A DNA stretch of 64,000 nucleotides from Epibacterium ulvae (GTDB lineage: Bacteria > Pseudomonadota > Alphaproteobacteria > Rhodobacterales > Rhodobacteraceae). The stretch lies in the NCBI RefSeq assembly GCF_900102795.1, contig NZ_FMWG01000001.1, positions 62,001 to 126,000 on the forward strand, read 5' to 3'. Every line of letters starts with the position of its first letter. Position 1 is the stretch's first letter. The position numbers and the translations under genes are program-made. A model generated the notes under the pieces. That model ran no database searches. It saw nothing but the letters and a program-made list of their open reading frames with translations, and was not told the DNA's origin. Positions 45,189 through 55,795 of the stretch are shown here, piece by piece.

Positions 45189-47105
45189 ATGATGCCATTT
45201 CGTAGCACTGCTTTGACGAACAAGAGCCTGTTGCGACATGGTATATTACAAAGCTTGTTCTTCGCATTTGCGGTCACCCTGTTTGCGAATGATTTTGCTC
45301 AGGCCGAGGAAAATATTGTTAAAACCCACGGGTATTCCTATTTCGGGAATTTAGACTATGCAGCCGATTTTGCACATTTTGATTATGTGAACCCTGATGC
45401 TCCTAAAGGTGGTGAGCTGTCATTGAATACAACAGGGACTTTTGACTCCCTGAACCCTTATTCACGCAAAGGTCGTGCGGGTGTTTTGACAACCATCCAA
45501 TACGACAGCTTATTAGAGTCCACCAACGACGCTGTTGGACAATATTATGGGCTGTTGGCCAAGAGTTTAGAATACGATGAAGGCCGGAACTATGTCGTCT
45601 TTCATTTGCGCCCCGAAGCAAAATTCTGGGATGGTACACAGGTGACAGCCCATGACGTTGTGTACAGTCATAAGCTCTTTGTGACGCAAGGGCTGCCTTC
45701 CTATGCGCAGGCGGTTAGTCGTATGGTACCTGAGGCGGAAGCGTTGGATAACCTGACGGTTAAATTTACGTTTAACCCTGAGGTGTCACGAAGAAGCTTG
45801 ATCGAAACCGTCGGCAACACCCCAGTTTTTTCAAAAGCATGGTTCGAAGCAGATGCGGAGCGTCGCTTGGATGAACCGCGGCTTGAAGTTGCCTTAGGGT
45901 CTGGGCCATACCAGCTGGATAATTATGATATCAATCGTCGTATCACCTATAAACGGAATGCAGACTATTGGGCAAAAGACCTACCTATCAATCTTGGTCG
46001 GCATAATTATGATCGGATTAGGGTTGAGTATTTTGCAGATCAAACAGCTGCCTTTGAAGGCTTTAAGGCTGGAGAATATACCTTTCGTGTAGAGGGAGAC
46101 CCAAAGGTTTGGGCCTCGGGGTATGATTTTCCAAATCTTGCGGAAGGCCATGTGATTAAGAAAGAGCTGCCAAACGGCAACCCGCCTACGCCTTCGGGAT
46201 TTGTGTTTAACCTTGGGAAAACTCAATTTGCGGATAAGTCTGTGCGCGAAGCTCTGGCATTGGCCTTTAATTTTGAGTGGGTCAATGAATCGCTGATGTT
46301 CGGTTTGAACACGCAACGCAGCTCATTTGTTGAAGGGACACCAATAGAGGCGACGGGCTTACCAGAAGGGGAGGAACTTACGTTTCTCGAGACGCTTGGT
46401 GATGTTGTCCCTGCAGAATTCCTGAACGAACCAGTGCGCACCAGCCATGTGTCCAAACCAGAACGTTTGCGAGATCGTCGCAATCTCCGGAAAGCGGCTA
46501 AGATGCTTGATGCCGCTGGATGGAGTGTTGGAGAGGACAAGCTACGTCGGAACGCGAGCGGTGCGACGCTTGAGGTAAATATTCCCTACCCATCGAATCA
46601 GTCAAATTCAGTCGCAACCATGATCGAGACTTACGTTCAAAATCTGCAGGCGCTTGGCGTGGACGCAACGGCTGAAAAGGTAGATCCATCGCAATTTACC
46701 TCACGCCGCCGCGATCGTGACTATGATATGATCCATTCAAGCAGCTATGGTTCATTCTTGTCGACAGGGGAAGGTTTGAGCCAGATGTATGGGTCAGAAG
46801 AAGCTTCCTTTAGCCTCTTTAACCCTGCAGGCTTGGCGAGCCCTCTTGTTGACGCAATCATCAATGCGTCGTTTGATACGGCCAATCAGGTTGATCAGGA
46901 TATGGCACTAAAAGCGTTGGATCGGGCGTTGCGATTTGAATTCTTTGTTGTGCCTGATGGGTATGTGCCAAACTATTGGGTATCTTACTTTGACATCTAT
47001 GAGCATCCTGAAACTCTTCCACCTTATGCCTTAGGGCGGTTTGATCTGTGGTGGGTTAATCCCGATAAAGCCGCCGATTTGAAAGCAAAAGGCGTATTGC
47101 GCTAA
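45189..47105 (+). CDS. Oligopeptide-type ABC transporter substrate-binding protein (YejA-like)
   Basis: Periplasmic family-5 solute-binding protein of about 638 aa. The start at 45189 has GGAGG 8 bp upstream, and a signal peptide ends near NDFAQA. Typical segments are [40 protein letters not shown], the SBP_bac_5 core [20 protein letters not shown] and a C-terminal [16 protein letters not shown]. The four-gene order and the DAPKGG segment match YejA, the binding protein of the YejABEF importer for microcin C-like peptides and other oligopeptides. The gene before the permease ends 1 bp before its start. Confidence 0.9.
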   Translation: MMPFRSTALTNKSLLRHGILQSLFFAFAVTLFANDFAQAEENIVKTHGYSYFGNLDYAADFAHFDYVNPDAPKGGELSLNTTGTFDSLNPYSRKGRAGVLTTIQYDSLLESTNDAVGQYYGLLAKSLEYDEGRNYVVFHLRPEAKFWDGTQVTAHDVVYSHKLFVTQGLPSYAQAVSRMVPEAEALDNLTVKFTFNPEVSRRSLIETVGNTPVFSKAWFEADAERRLDEPRLEVALGSGPYQLDNYDINRRITYKRNADYWAKDLPINLGRHNYDRIRVEYFADQTAAFEGFKAGEYTFRVEGDPKVWASGYDFPNLAEGHVIKKELPNGNPPTPSGFVFNLGKTQFADKSVREALALAFNFEWVNESLMFGLNTQRSSFVEGTPIEATGLPEGEELTFLETLGDVVPAEFLNEPVRTSHVSKPERLRDRRNLRKAAKMLDAAGWSVGEDKLRRNASGATLEVNIPYPSNQSNSVATMIETYVQNLQALGVDATAEKVDPSQFTSRRRDRDYDMIHSSSYGSFLSTGEGLSQMYGSEEASFSLFNPAGLASPLVDAIINASFDTANQVDQDMALKALDRALRFEFFVVPDGYVPNYWVSYFDIYEHPETLPPYALGRFDLWWVNPDKAADLKAKGVLR

Positions 47106-47106
47106 G

Positions 47107-48210
47107 ATGGCCGCCTATATCTTTCGACGCTTATTACTGGTGATCCCAACATTGCTGGGAATCATGGTTGTCAACTTTACCTTAGTGCAGTTTGTTCCAG
47201 GTGGGCCGATTGAACAGATTATTGCCCAGGTCGAAGGGCAAGGTGATGTTTTCGCGGGCTTTGCTGGAGGCGAAACTGGCGCTCCAGATCTTGGAAATGA
47301 TCTTGGCGGCATAGGTGCCGGGGATGAAAAATACGCTGGTTCACGTGGTCTCCCTCCCGAATTCATTGCTGAATTAGAGAAAGAGTTCGGGTTTGATAAG
47401 CCACCACTAGAGCGCTTTCTCTTGATGCTGGGTAACTATATCAGGCTCGACTTTGGCGAAAGCTACTTTCGCAAAATTGGCGTGGTAGATCTGGTGCTTG
47501 AGAAAATGCCGGTCTCTATTACGCTTGGACTCTGGTCGACGCTGATTGCTTATATGGTCTCTATTCCCTTAGGGATTCGCAAAGCACTGCGTGATGGATC
47601 GCGGTTCGATACATGGACGTCGGGCGCGATCATTGCGGCCTATTCGATCCCAGGGTTTCTTTTTGCGATTCTCTTACTTGTGCTATTTGCGGGTGGATCC
47701 TATTGGCAAGTGTTCCCCTTGCGTGGACTGACGTCAGATAATTTTGATCAGTTAAGTCTATGGGGGAAAGTCGTAGATTACGCATGGCACATTACCTTGC
47801 CGGTTCTGGCATCAACCGTTGCAAGCTTCGCAACATTGACGCTTTTGACGAAGAACTCGTTTCTGGATGAGATCAAAAAACACTATGTTATGACCGCCCG
47901 CGCCAAAGGGTTGAGCGAAAATCGTGTGCTTTATGGCCATGTGTTCCGCAATGCGATGTTGATTGTGATTGCGGGGTTTCCTGCAGTGTTTATCAGCGTC
48001 TTTTTCGGTGGCAGTTTGATCATTGAGACGATTTTTTCACTGGATGGCCTGGGACGCTTGGGCTTTGAGGCGGCTGTGGCCCGTGATTACCCAGTTGTCT
48101 TTGGGACTTTGTTTATCTTTGGCTTGATGGGGTTGGTCGTCGGAATTATCTCAGATCTGATGTATGTGCTGGTTGATCCGCGCATCGATTTTGAAAAGCG
48201 GGAGGGGTAA
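47107..48210 (+). CDS. yejB: Peptide ABC transporter permease (YejB-like)
   Basis: Inner-membrane permease of 367 aa. It opens [20 protein letters not shown] and has a long periplasmic insert (about 40-90, rich in Gly/Asp) that is characteristic of YejB rather than DppB/OppB. The permease core [20 protein letters not shown] is the EAA-type loop contacting the ATPase. It forms the heterodimer with the YejE-like subunit encoded downstream. Confidence 0.92.
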   Translation: MAAYIFRRLLLVIPTLLGIMVVNFTLVQFVPGGPIEQIIAQVEGQGDVFAGFAGGETGAPDLGNDLGGIGAGDEKYAGSRGLPPEFIAELEKEFGFDKPPLERFLLMLGNYIRLDFGESYFRKIGVVDLVLEKMPVSITLGLWSTLIAYMVSIPLGIRKALRDGSRFDTWTSGAIIAAYSIPGFLFAILLLVLFAGGSYWQVFPLRGLTSDNFDQLSLWGKVVDYAWHITLPVLASTVASFATLTLLTKNSFLDEIKKHYVMTARAKGLSENRVLYGHVFRNAMLIVIAGFPAVFISVFFGGSLIIETIFSLDGLGRLGFEAAVARDYPVVFGTLFIFGLMGLVVGIISDLMYVLVDPRIDFEKREG

Positions 48211-48214
48211 ATCC

Positions 48215-49315
48215 ATGTCACCGCTGAATCAGCGCCGCTGGCGTAATTTTTGTAACAACCGTCGTGCTTATTGGTCGCTTTGGATCTTTGGCGTGCTTTT
48301 TGGCCTGACGCTCTTTGCCGATGTGTTGGCCAATGACAAACCGTTTTTGGTGAATTACCGAGGTGAATTTTATGTGCCGGTCCTAACGTCATACCCTGAA
48401 ACCACCTTTGGCGGGGATTTCGAGACGGAAGCGCAATATGACGACCCCGAAGTGCAATGTCTGATCGCATCCGGGGGGATCGAAGACTGTTTTGACGACC
48501 CCGAAGGTATTCTTGCAGCGATTGATGCAGATGAATATAGCGCGGTGGGTTTTGAAAAAGGCTGGGCTCTGTGGCCTTTAATTCCTTATTCGTTTGATAC
48601 GGCTGTCGATCGTCCAGGTGCTGCGCCTCTTCCCCCCAATGGCCAGAACTGGCTCGGCACGGATGACCGCAAACGTGATGTTTTAGCGCGTGTTATCCAT
48701 GGGTTCCGCCTATCAATTGTCTTTACACTGATGGTGACGCTGGCCGCGACGGTCATCGGCATTCTTGCAGGCGCAGTTCAAGGTTATTTTGGCGGTTGGC
48801 TGGATCTGATTTTTCAACGGATTATCGAAATTTGGTCCTCTACGCCGTCCCTGTATGTCATCATCATTCTTTTTGCGATCTTGGGGCGAAGTTTCTGGCT
48901 GCTGGTGGTTTTGACCATTCTCTTTGGCTGGACCGCCCTGGTTGGCGTTGTACGGGCCGAATTTCTGCGTGCGCGCAATTTAGAATATGTCCGCGCTGCC
49001 AAAGCCTTGGGAGTAGGGAATATGACAATTATGTTCCGCCATATGCTGCCAAACGCGATGGTGGCGACAGTGACGATGCTACCTTTTATCGTGACCGGAA
49101 CCATTGGCACGTTAGCGAGCTTGGACTTCCTTGGTTTTGGTCTTCCGTCGTCGGCACCTTCTTTGGGTGAGTTGACGTTGCAGGCCAAACAAAACCTACA
49201 AGCACCGTGGCTGGCCTTTACGGCCTTCTTTACCTTTGCCATCATGTTGTCGCTTCTGGTCTTCATTTTTGAAGGCGTGCGTGACGCCTTTGACCCCAGA
49301 AAGACTTTCTCATGA
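48215..49315 (+). CDS. yejE: Peptide ABC transporter permease (YejE-like)
   Basis: Second permease subunit, 366 aa, from the ATG at 48215 behind GGGAGGGG. A first helix (WSLWIFGVLFGLTLFADVLA) and a large periplasmic loop, with FLVNYRGEFYVPVLTSYPET as in YejE, are followed by GTDDRKRDVLARVIHGFRLS and the EAA-type loop RAAKALGVGNMTIMFRHMLP. The stop overlaps the ATPase start (ATGA). Confidence 0.92.
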   Translation: MSPLNQRRWRNFCNNRRAYWSLWIFGVLFGLTLFADVLANDKPFLVNYRGEFYVPVLTSYPETTFGGDFETEAQYDDPEVQCLIASGGIEDCFDDPEGILAAIDADEYSAVGFEKGWALWPLIPYSFDTAVDRPGAAPLPPNGQNWLGTDDRKRDVLARVIHGFRLSIVFTLMVTLAATVIGILAGAVQGYFGGWLDLIFQRIIEIWSSTPSLYVIIILFAILGRSFWLLVVLTILFGWTALVGVVRAEFLRARNLEYVRAAKALGVGNMTIMFRHMLPNAMVATVTMLPFIVTGTIGTLASLDFLGFGLPSSAPSLGELTLQAKQNLQAPWLAFTAFFTFAIMLSLLVFIFEGVRDAFDPRKTFS

Positions 49316-50898
49316 GCGCGATGTTGCAGGTGAACAATCTCCGAGTGGCATTCCGTCAGGATGGCCAATTGGTGGAGGCTGTGAAAGGCGTGTCTTTTGC
49401 GGTCGATCGTGGAGAAACGGTGGCGCTGGTTGGCGAAAGCGGGTCTGGCAAGTCTGTTTCCGCGCTTTCAACTGTCTCTCTCTTGGGGGAAAACGCGCAA
49501 GTTAGTGGATCAGTAACATACGACGGCACCGAAATGGTTGGCGCAGATGAACGCCATCTGCGTCAGGTACGTGGAAATGATATTTCATTTATCTTTCAAG
49601 AGCCGATGACATCGTTGAACCCGTTGCATACGCTGGAAAAGCAGCTGGCAGAGTCGCTTGCTTTGCATCAGGGGCTTGCTGGGGGAAAGGCACGCGCACG
49701 CATTCTGGAGCTGCTTGAGAAGGTTGGAATTCGGGATGCAGAGAGCCGGTTGAACGCCTATCCGCATCAGTTGTCAGGGGGGCAGCGTCAACGTGTCATG
49801 ATTGCGATGGCCTTGGCGAATAAGCCTGATATTCTGATTGCAGATGAGCCGACAACAGCGCTGGACGTTACCATTCAGGCACAGATCTTGGATCTTCTGG
49901 CCGAGCTGAAAGAGAGCGAAGGCATGGGGGTGTTGTTTATCACGCACGACCTCAACATCGTTCGCCGTATTGCGGATCGTGTTTGTGTGATGAAAAATGG
50001 TGAAATTGTTGAGGCTGGTCCAACCACTGAAATTTTCGCCAACCCACAGCACCCTTACACGCAAAAGCTTTTGGCAGCTGAACCATCAGGTCTTCCAGAA
50101 CCTGTGTCTGGTAGCGCGGAAGAGATCATTTCAACCGAAGATCTGAAAGTGTGGTTCCCGATTCAAAAAGGTCTGCTGCGTCGTACCGTTGGGCATATCA
50201 AAGCCGTAAATCCCTGTTCGTTGAGCTTGCGCGCTGGAGAGACTTTGGGGATCGTAGGTGAATCGGGATCTGGCAAAACGACGATGGCGCTTGCGATTAT
50301 GCGTTTAATAGCGTCTGAAGGCGCGGTCCGGTTCCATGGGCAAGATTTACGGCAGTGGTCCACTAAAGACCTACGAGGTCTGCGCAAAGATATGCAAATT
50401 GTCTTTCAAGACCCCTTTGGTGCGCTTAGCCCCCGGATGACTTGCGCGCAGATCATTGCAGAAGGCCTGTCTATTCACGAGGTTGGCGAGGGACGTGATA
50501 GCCGTGGTCTCGTTGCAGAAGTGTTGGAAGAGGTCGGACTCGATCCCGCTGCAATGGATAGATATCCTCATGAATTTTCGGGGGGCCAGCGCCAGAGAAT
50601 TGCAATTGCACGGGCGATGGTGCTTCGGCCAAAGCTTGTCGTATTGGATGAGCCGACATCAGCTTTGGACATGACCGTGCAGGTGCAAATCGTGGATTTG
50701 CTACGTGATTTGCAGAAACGTTATGGGCTGGCCTATTTGTTTATTAGCCATGATTTGAATGTTGTACGCGCTATGTCTCACAGAATTATGGTGATGAAAC
50801 AAGGCGATGTGGTCGAGACCGGCTTAGCTGAGGCAATCTTTCGCGAGCCAAAACAAGATTACACGCGGCAGTTATTGTCTGCGGTAAAAGCAGGATAG
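49312..50898 (+). CDS. yejF: Peptide ABC transporter ATP-binding protein, two fused ABC domains (YejF-like)
   Basis: ATPase of 528 aa with two complete ABC modules. Module 1 has GESGSGKSVSAL, LSGGQRQRVMIAMAL and ILIADEPTTALDVT. Module 2 has GESGSGKTTMALA, FSGGQRQRIAIARAM and LVVLDEPTSALDMT. The fused arrangement is typical of YejF. It completes the yejABEF-type operon; all four genes are separated by fewer than 5 bp or overlap. Confidence 0.93.
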   Translation: MSAMLQVNNLRVAFRQDGQLVEAVKGVSFAVDRGETVALVGESGSGKSVSALSTVSLLGENAQVSGSVTYDGTEMVGADERHLRQVRGNDISFIFQEPMTSLNPLHTLEKQLAESLALHQGLAGGKARARILELLEKVGIRDAESRLNAYPHQLSGGQRQRVMIAMALANKPDILIADEPTTALDVTIQAQILDLLAELKESEGMGVLFITHDLNIVRRIADRVCVMKNGEIVEAGPTTEIFANPQHPYTQKLLAAEPSGLPEPVSGSAEEIISTEDLKVWFPIQKGLLRRTVGHIKAVNPCSLSLRAGETLGIVGESGSGKTTMALAIMRLIASEGAVRFHGQDLRQWSTKDLRGLRKDMQIVFQDPFGALSPRMTCAQIIAEGLSIHEVGEGRDSRGLVAEVLEEVGLDPAAMDRYPHEFSGGQRQRIAIARAMVLRPKLVVLDEPTSALDMTVQVQIVDLLRDLQKRYGLAYLFISHDLNVVRAMSHRIMVMKQGDVVETGLAEAIFREPKQDYTRQLLSAVKAG

Positions 50899-50916
50899 CG
50901 CGTCTGCTCTCACTGA

Positions 50917-50946
50917 TGCCGTGATTGGTGTCACGGCACCTTTGTT
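50917..50946 (+). terminator. Probable terminator after the yejABEF-type operon
   Basis: An 8-bp perfect stem (arms 50917-50924 and 50931-50938, TGCCGTGA/TCACGGCA) with a 6-nt loop, followed by a poor T-tract (CCTTTGTTA). Confidence 0.5.
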
Positions 50947-50998
50947 AGGTTGGGCGAGGAGAGAGCGCCCGCGGTGAAGTGCATGGTTTCGATGGTGT

Positions 50999-52354
50999 TT
51001 ATATCGCAGCGCTATGACCTGCTTTGCTCAGCTCATAAGTATCACAGGCGCGCGCAATAACGCGTGTCAGAGGTCGACCTTCTGGAAGAATGATGAATGA
51101 TTGGGGCGTTCGCTCAACCATCCCTTCGAACCTATTTGAAAGTTGGCCGAGTAGTGTTTCGATTTGGAGTTGGTGCGCGGGAAATGCCTCTGCTAATATA
51201 TGTTGATCAACGCGAAAATCGCACATGAGCATTTCGATAAGGCGCCCGCGCCAAGCATCGTCTTCTTGATAAATATGGCCACGGGCCGTTGCGAAGTTTT
51301 GGGTTTTTATTGCTGAATTATAGGCAGAGGTTGCAGCGGTGTTTTGTGCGTAGCCTTGTGGAAAACGCGAGATCGAAGAAGCCCCAAGACCAATCAGAAC
51401 TTCACTGGTGTCATCAGTATACCCTTGAAAGTTTCTGCGCAGTCGGCCAGCTTTTTGCGCAACAGACAGGCCGTCGCCTGGACGGGCGAAATGATCGATG
51501 CCGACCTCATCGTATCCATCTAAGGTAAACAATTGCCTCGCGGTCTCAAACAGTTGCAGCCGTGCTTCTGGGGTTGGTAAGCTGTTCGAGGGGATCATTG
51601 TTTGGCGGCGTGCCATCCAAGGCACATGCGCATAACCATAAAGAGCGACACGATCCGGGTTTAACGAGAGCAATTTTTGTACACTGTCCGCAACGCGGGG
51701 CGCAGTTTGATGGGGGAGGCCATATAAAATATCTGCGTTTAAGCTTGTGACACCTTGTGCGCGCAACAGTTTCACGGCCTGCTGTGTGATCGCATAGCTT
51801 TGCGGCCGCCCGATTGTTTCTTGAATTTCAGGGTCAAAATCCTGCACGCCAATAGAAACGCGAGTCATCCCTGCTTTTGCAAGCGCTTCTGCCCGATGAC
51901 CATCAATCTCATTTGGATCAACTTCTACAGAAAACTCGGCGCCGGAAGCGAATGGGAGGATTTGAGTGATCGCGCAAGCAAGGCTGGTGATCATTTCGGC
52001 ATCTAGCAAGGTTGGCGTCCCCCCGCCCCAATGCAAACGGCTTAGAGAGATTTCTGATGGTAGATGTTCTGCCAAGAGTTGAAGTTCTTGTTTTAGAATT
52101 TCAACATATACGCGGACTGGGTCTATGGATTTTGTGCCTTGTGTTCGACATGCGCAAAACCAACAGAGGCGGCGGCAAAATGGGATGTGCAAATACAATG
52201 AGATCTGGCTCCCCGCAGGTATTTGCGAGATCCAGTTTTGAAATACAGCAGGCGTCACGTCTGCGTTGAAATGCGGCGCGGTTGGATAACTTGTGTAACG
52301 CGGTACTTTCGCGTCAAACAAACCCATACGGGCCAATTGTGAAACTCTTTCCAT
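50999..52354 (-). CDS. hemN: Oxygen-independent coproporphyrinogen III oxidase HemN
   Basis: Radical-SAM enzyme of about 451 aa that makes protoporphyrinogen for heme without oxygen. The [4Fe-4S] motif is CRRLCWFC (C60, C64, C67) with the extra HemN cysteine (C69), and the family start VPRYTSYPTAPHF and GGGTPTLL are present. The start at 52354 (MERVSQLARMG) is normal for the family; a longer frame overlaps fnrL antisense. An FNR box lies 35 bp upstream, consistent with anaerobic induction. It is divergent from fnrL. Confidence 0.95.
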   Translation of the reverse strand: MERVSQLARMGLFDAKVPRYTSYPTAPHFNADVTPAVFQNWISQIPAGSQISLYLHIPFCRRLCWFCACRTQGTKSIDPVRVYVEILKQELQLLAEHLPSEISLSRLHWGGGTPTLLDAEMITSLACAITQILPFASGAEFSVEVDPNEIDGHRAEALAKAGMTRVSIGVQDFDPEIQETIGRPQSYAITQQAVKLLRAQGVTSLNADILYGLPHQTAPRVADSVQKLLSLNPDRVALYGYAHVPWMARRQTMIPSNSLPTPEARLQLFETARQLFTLDGYDEVGIDHFARPGDGLSVAQKAGRLRRNFQGYTDDTSEVLIGLGASSISRFPQGYAQNTAATSAYNSAIKTQNFATARGHIYQEDDAWRGRLIEMLMCDFRVDQHILAEAFPAHQLQIETLLGQLSNRFEGMVERTPQSFIILPEGRPLTRVIARACDTYELSKAGHSAAI

Positions 52355-52388
52355 GTCGATAGAGTAGAAGACAAGACGTATCCATTCT

Positions 52389-52402
52389 TTGACCCAGATC
52401 AA
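52389..52402. promoter_or_regulatory. FNR box between hemN and fnrL
   Basis: TTGACCCAGATCAA matches the FNR consensus TTGAT-N4-ATCAA with one mismatch. It is 35 bp upstream of hemN and only 6 bp before the fnrL ATG, so it could activate hemN and repress fnrL at the same time. Confidence 0.8.
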
Positions 52403-52408
52403 TCGAGT

Positions 52409-53155
52409 ATGCCTATGACTGCGCCGAGCCTGACCCATGTCAAATGTGCGGATTGCCCTATTCGCCATCGTGCAGTGTGCGCGCGTTGTGATAGTGATGA
52501 ATTAGAATTGCTGGATCAGATTAAGTATTATCGCAGTTATGAAGCTGGTCAGGCGATCATTTGGTCTGGGGATCAGATGGATTTTGTAGGGTCTGTTGTT
52601 TCGGGTGTTGCGACATTGACGCAGACGATGGAAGACGGGCGGACGCAGATGGTAGGGCTATTGCTGCCGAGTGATTTTGTCGGGCGACCAGGTCGAGATG
52701 GTGCTGCGTACAATGTTATGGCCACGACCAATGTCATGATGTGCTGTTTTCGGAAACGTCCGTTTGAAAAGCTATTGGATGAGACACCGCATATTTCGCA
52801 TAGATTGCTTGAAATGACTCTAGATGAATTGGACGCGGCACGCGAGTGGATGCTTGTGCTTGGTCGAAAGACGGCGCGTGAAAAAATCGCTAGTCTTCTT
52901 GCGATTCTGGCGCGAAGGGATAGCAGCTTTGATAAAGCGAACTTTCAGACAGAATCTGAATTTGAGCTTTCGCTAACGCGGGAGGCGATGGCTGATTATC
53001 TGGGTCTCACACTTGAAACAGTGAGCAGACAGATTTCAGCGCTGAAAAAAGCTGGTGTCATTGTTCTAGAAGGCAAGCGCCATGTGATTGTTCCAGATAT
53101 GGGGCGCTTGCTGGAAGAGGCCGGAGATGACAGTGATGGCGGTCTGCTGGCTTAG
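52409..53155 (+). CDS. fnrL: Oxygen-sensing Crp/Fnr-family regulator FnrL
   Basis: Transcription factor of 248 aa. N-terminal cysteines CADCPIRHRAVCARC (C13, C16, C24, C27) plus an internal cysteine (MMCCF) are candidates to hold the oxygen-labile [4Fe-4S] cluster. A cyclic-nucleotide-binding-type barrel and a dimer helix precede the winged helix, with recognition region LTLETVSRQISALKKAGVI, whose E/S/R pattern reads TTGAT half-sites. Neighbours hemN and cco genes carry FNR boxes, as in Rhodobacter FnrL regulons. Confidence 0.94.
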   Translation: MPMTAPSLTHVKCADCPIRHRAVCARCDSDELELLDQIKYYRSYEAGQAIIWSGDQMDFVGSVVSGVATLTQTMEDGRTQMVGLLLPSDFVGRPGRDGAAYNVMATTNVMMCCFRKRPFEKLLDETPHISHRLLEMTLDELDAAREWMLVLGRKTAREKIASLLAILARRDSSFDKANFQTESEFELSLTREAMADYLGLTLETVSRQISALKKAGVIVLEGKRHVIVPDMGRLLEEAGDDSDGGLLA

Positions 53156-53162
53156 CAGACGA

Positions 53163-54002
53163 TTAGTGCGCCATTAGAACGGGCCTATCCATTTGCTCCA
53201 GTATATTGCGTGTTGCACCGCCTAAGATCGCCTCGCGAAAACGCGAATGCCCATATGCACCCATCACAAGCAGCTCAGCGCTTTTGTCTTCTGCATGACG
53301 CAAAAGAACGTCTGAGGTGCGTGGCAAGGATTGGCTTAGGACGTCAATTTCGCAACTTACGCCGTGACGCGCGAGCATCTGGCAGAGTTGTCCCCCAGGG
53401 TCCGAGCGTTCAAGGCTGCGTCGCGGTGGATCGATCACCGCCACATGAACGCTTTCGGCGCGTTGCAGAAATGGCAATGACTTTCGAATGGCAGTAAGCG
53501 CTTCAGCACTTTCGTTCCAACCGATGACAACATGTCGTGGAACGCGCTGCAAAAGGCGGTCTTCAGGCACCACCAGAACAGGTGCGGCACTTTGAAACAG
53601 ACCAGCTTCGACCAGCGCTTCGTTTTCGCTGATGTCTTGCGGGCCATATGGTTTGTTCAGCACTATTAAATCCGTAAAGCGGCCATGGCGCGCGACTGCG
53701 CGGGCAAGGTCTCCAATCAGAGAAACTTCATCAAGCGTGCCAAAATTCACTTCGTTGCGGGCCAGCACTGTACTTGCCAATTCATGTAGTTTTTTTGCGT
53801 CTTTTCGCGCTTGTAACAGGGATTCTTGCCATAAAGTGGCGTTCGTTGCTCCATAATCGATGCCCAACTGTGTTTGATCTATACCCAAACACAGGGCGTC
53901 AGCGTGGGCGTCAAACAGCGACGATAAGATCGTCAGCTGGGTCAACGGGACTAAAGCTGTTTCGGGATCAGTGATTACAGTCAAAAGGGATTTGTAAGAC
54001 AT
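53163..54002 (-). CDS. Tandem universal stress protein (UspA family)
   Basis: A 279-aa protein from the ATG at 54002 (MSYKSLLTVITDPETALVPL), preceded by GAGG. Two Usp domains can be seen. The second has the ATP-binding type glycine motif ending MGAYGHSRFREAILGGATRN and PVLVVPEDRLL between the halves. It shares the intergenic FNR box with ccoN, so it is probably induced at low oxygen. It is convergent with fnrL, with 7 bp between stops. Confidence 0.9.
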   Translation of the reverse strand: MSYKSLLTVITDPETALVPLTQLTILSSLFDAHADALCLGIDQTQLGIDYGATNATLWQESLLQARKDAKKLHELASTVLARNEVNFGTLDEVSLIGDLARAVARHGRFTDLIVLNKPYGPQDISENEALVEAGLFQSAAPVLVVPEDRLLQRVPRHVVIGWNESAEALTAIRKSLPFLQRAESVHVAVIDPPRRSLERSDPGGQLCQMLARHGVSCEIDVLSQSLPRTSDVLLRHAEDKSAELLVMGAYGHSRFREAILGGATRNILEQMDRPVLMAH

Positions 54003-54071
54003 CTCAGACCTCATGTCGGGTTGTCACGCGGTTCCTTTCGGCAGTTTAGGCGCGTTTTGCCGCATTTCGTT

Positions 54072-54085
54072 TTGATGCAGATCAA
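54072..54085. promoter_or_regulatory. Perfect FNR box between usp and ccoN
   Basis: TTGATGCAGATCAA is an exact match to TTGAT-N4-ATCAA. It lies 95 bp upstream of the ccoN start used here and 70 bp upstream of the divergent usp gene. Confidence 0.88.
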
Positions 54086-54179
54086 TGCTTCTTGAGATCA
54101 ACAAAAATATCAGGGTGTCAGTCTAAACCGCCCAATGCGATCAAAAAGAATCGTTCAGGGCAAGGTAAAGGGACGAAGT

Positions 54180-55784
54180 ATGTCTAATTATATCAAGCTG
54201 ATAGCGCTTGGTTTCATCACGTTTTTTGCGATGCTTGGGACCAACTTCGCGCGCGATTTAGCCTATCAGGTCCACGCTTTTATCGTTATGGCTGTGGCAG
54301 GTGGGTTATTTCTTTATACGTTGCGCCAAACGGATGAGGTGCAAAAGCCAGAGCCAACACATGAGTACTTTGACAGCGTTGTGCGCGCGGGTGTCATTGC
54401 AACCGTGTTCTGGGGCGTGGTTGGATTTTTAGTCGGAACGTTTATTGCGTTTCAGCTGGCTTTCCCGGCGCTGAACTTTGAATGGGCCAATGGTCTTGCC
54501 AATTTCGGCCGTCTACGCCCGCTGCACACCTCTGCAGTGATCTTTGCGTTTGGTGGGAATGCCCTGATCGCGACCTCTTTTTACGTGGTACAACGGACCT
54601 CGGCCGCGCGGCTTTGGGGCGGGAACCTGGGATGGTTTGTCTTCTGGGGCTATCAGCTCTTTATTGTGTTGGCCGCGACCGGCTATCTTTTGGGTGGTAC
54701 GCAGTCCAAAGAATATGCAGAGCCCGAATGGTATGTTGATCTATGGTTGACCGTCGTGTGGGTGGCGTATCTGGCGGCCTACCTCGGCACAATTATCAAA
54801 CGCCGTGAGCCGCATATCTATGTAGCAAACTGGTTCTACCTTGGCTTCATCATCACAGTTGCCATGTTGCACCTTGTCAATAACATGACCATCCCAGTCA
54901 GCATCTGGGGGTCAAAATCGGTAATTATCTGGTCCGGTGTCCAAGATGCGATGGTGCAATGGTGGTATGGCCACAATGCGGTTGGTTTCTTCCTAACGGC
55001 GGGCTTCCTAGGCATGATGTACTATTTCATTCCGAAACAGGCAGAACGACCCGTTTACAGTTATAAACTCTCTATCATTCACTTCTGGGCGCTTATCTTT
55101 CTGTATATCTGGGCAGGTCCACACCATCTGCATTACACCGCGCTGCCGGATTGGGCATCTACCCTTGGAATGGTGTTTTCGATCATGCTCTGGATGCCGA
55201 GCTGGGGAGGAATGATCAATGGTTTGATGACGTTGCAAGGGGCGTGGGACAAGTTGCGCACTGATCCAGTGTTGCGGATGATGGTGATTTCTTTGGGCTT
55301 TTACGCGATGTCAACATTCGAAGGTCCGATGATGTCTATTCGCGCGGTGAACGCATTAAGCCATTATACGGATTGGACCATTGGACACGTGCATTCAGGG
55401 GCGTTGGGCTGGAACGGTATGATCACCTTTGGGGCGATGTACTATCTGGTGCCTGTCTTATGGAAACGGGAACGTCTGTATTCACTTTCTTTGGTCAGCT
55501 GGCACTTCTGGCTCGCGACAATTGGCATCGTGCTTTACGCGGCGTCCATGTGGGTCACTGGTATCATGGAAGGCCTGATGTGGCGTGAAGTTGATGCAAA
55601 CGGTTTCCTTGTGAACTCCTTTGCGGACACTGTCGCGGCGAAATTCCCAATGTATGTCGTGCGTGGACTGGGCGGGGTGTTGTACCTCACCGGGGCGCTC
55701 ATGATGGCTTACAACCTTTGGATGACTGTTCGAAAAGCTCCGGCAAAAGAAGCCAAGCTTTCCGTTGCAGTCCCGGCTGAATAG
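54180..55784 (+). CDS. ccoN: Cytochrome cbb3 oxidase subunit I
   Basis: Catalytic heme-copper oxidase subunit, 534 aa from the ATG at 54180 ([20 protein letters not shown]); an ATG 45 bp upstream is in frame. It has about 12 helices. Likely metal and heme ligands include [52 protein letters not shown] and [13 protein letters not shown]. It reduces O2 with high affinity and pumps protons under microaerobic conditions. First gene of ccoNOQP, controlled by the upstream FNR box. Confidence 0.97.
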   Translation: MSNYIKLIALGFITFFAMLGTNFARDLAYQVHAFIVMAVAGGLFLYTLRQTDEVQKPEPTHEYFDSVVRAGVIATVFWGVVGFLVGTFIAFQLAFPALNFEWANGLANFGRLRPLHTSAVIFAFGGNALIATSFYVVQRTSAARLWGGNLGWFVFWGYQLFIVLAATGYLLGGTQSKEYAEPEWYVDLWLTVVWVAYLAAYLGTIIKRREPHIYVANWFYLGFIITVAMLHLVNNMTIPVSIWGSKSVIIWSGVQDAMVQWWYGHNAVGFFLTAGFLGMMYYFIPKQAERPVYSYKLSIIHFWALIFLYIWAGPHHLHYTALPDWASTLGMVFSIMLWMPSWGGMINGLMTLQGAWDKLRTDPVLRMMVISLGFYAMSTFEGPMMSIRAVNALSHYTDWTIGHVHSGALGWNGMITFGAMYYLVPVLWKRERLYSLSLVSWHFWLATIGIVLYAASMWVTGIMEGLMWREVDANGFLVNSFADTVAAKFPMYVVRGLGGVLYLTGALMMAYNLWMTVRKAPAKEAKLSVAVPAE

Positions 55785-55795
55785 GAGAGCGGGTT

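Noticed and set aside
54093-54102. A second FNR-like site TTGAGATCAA upstream of ccoN
   Set aside because: The half-sites lack the 4-bp spacer required for FNR binding.
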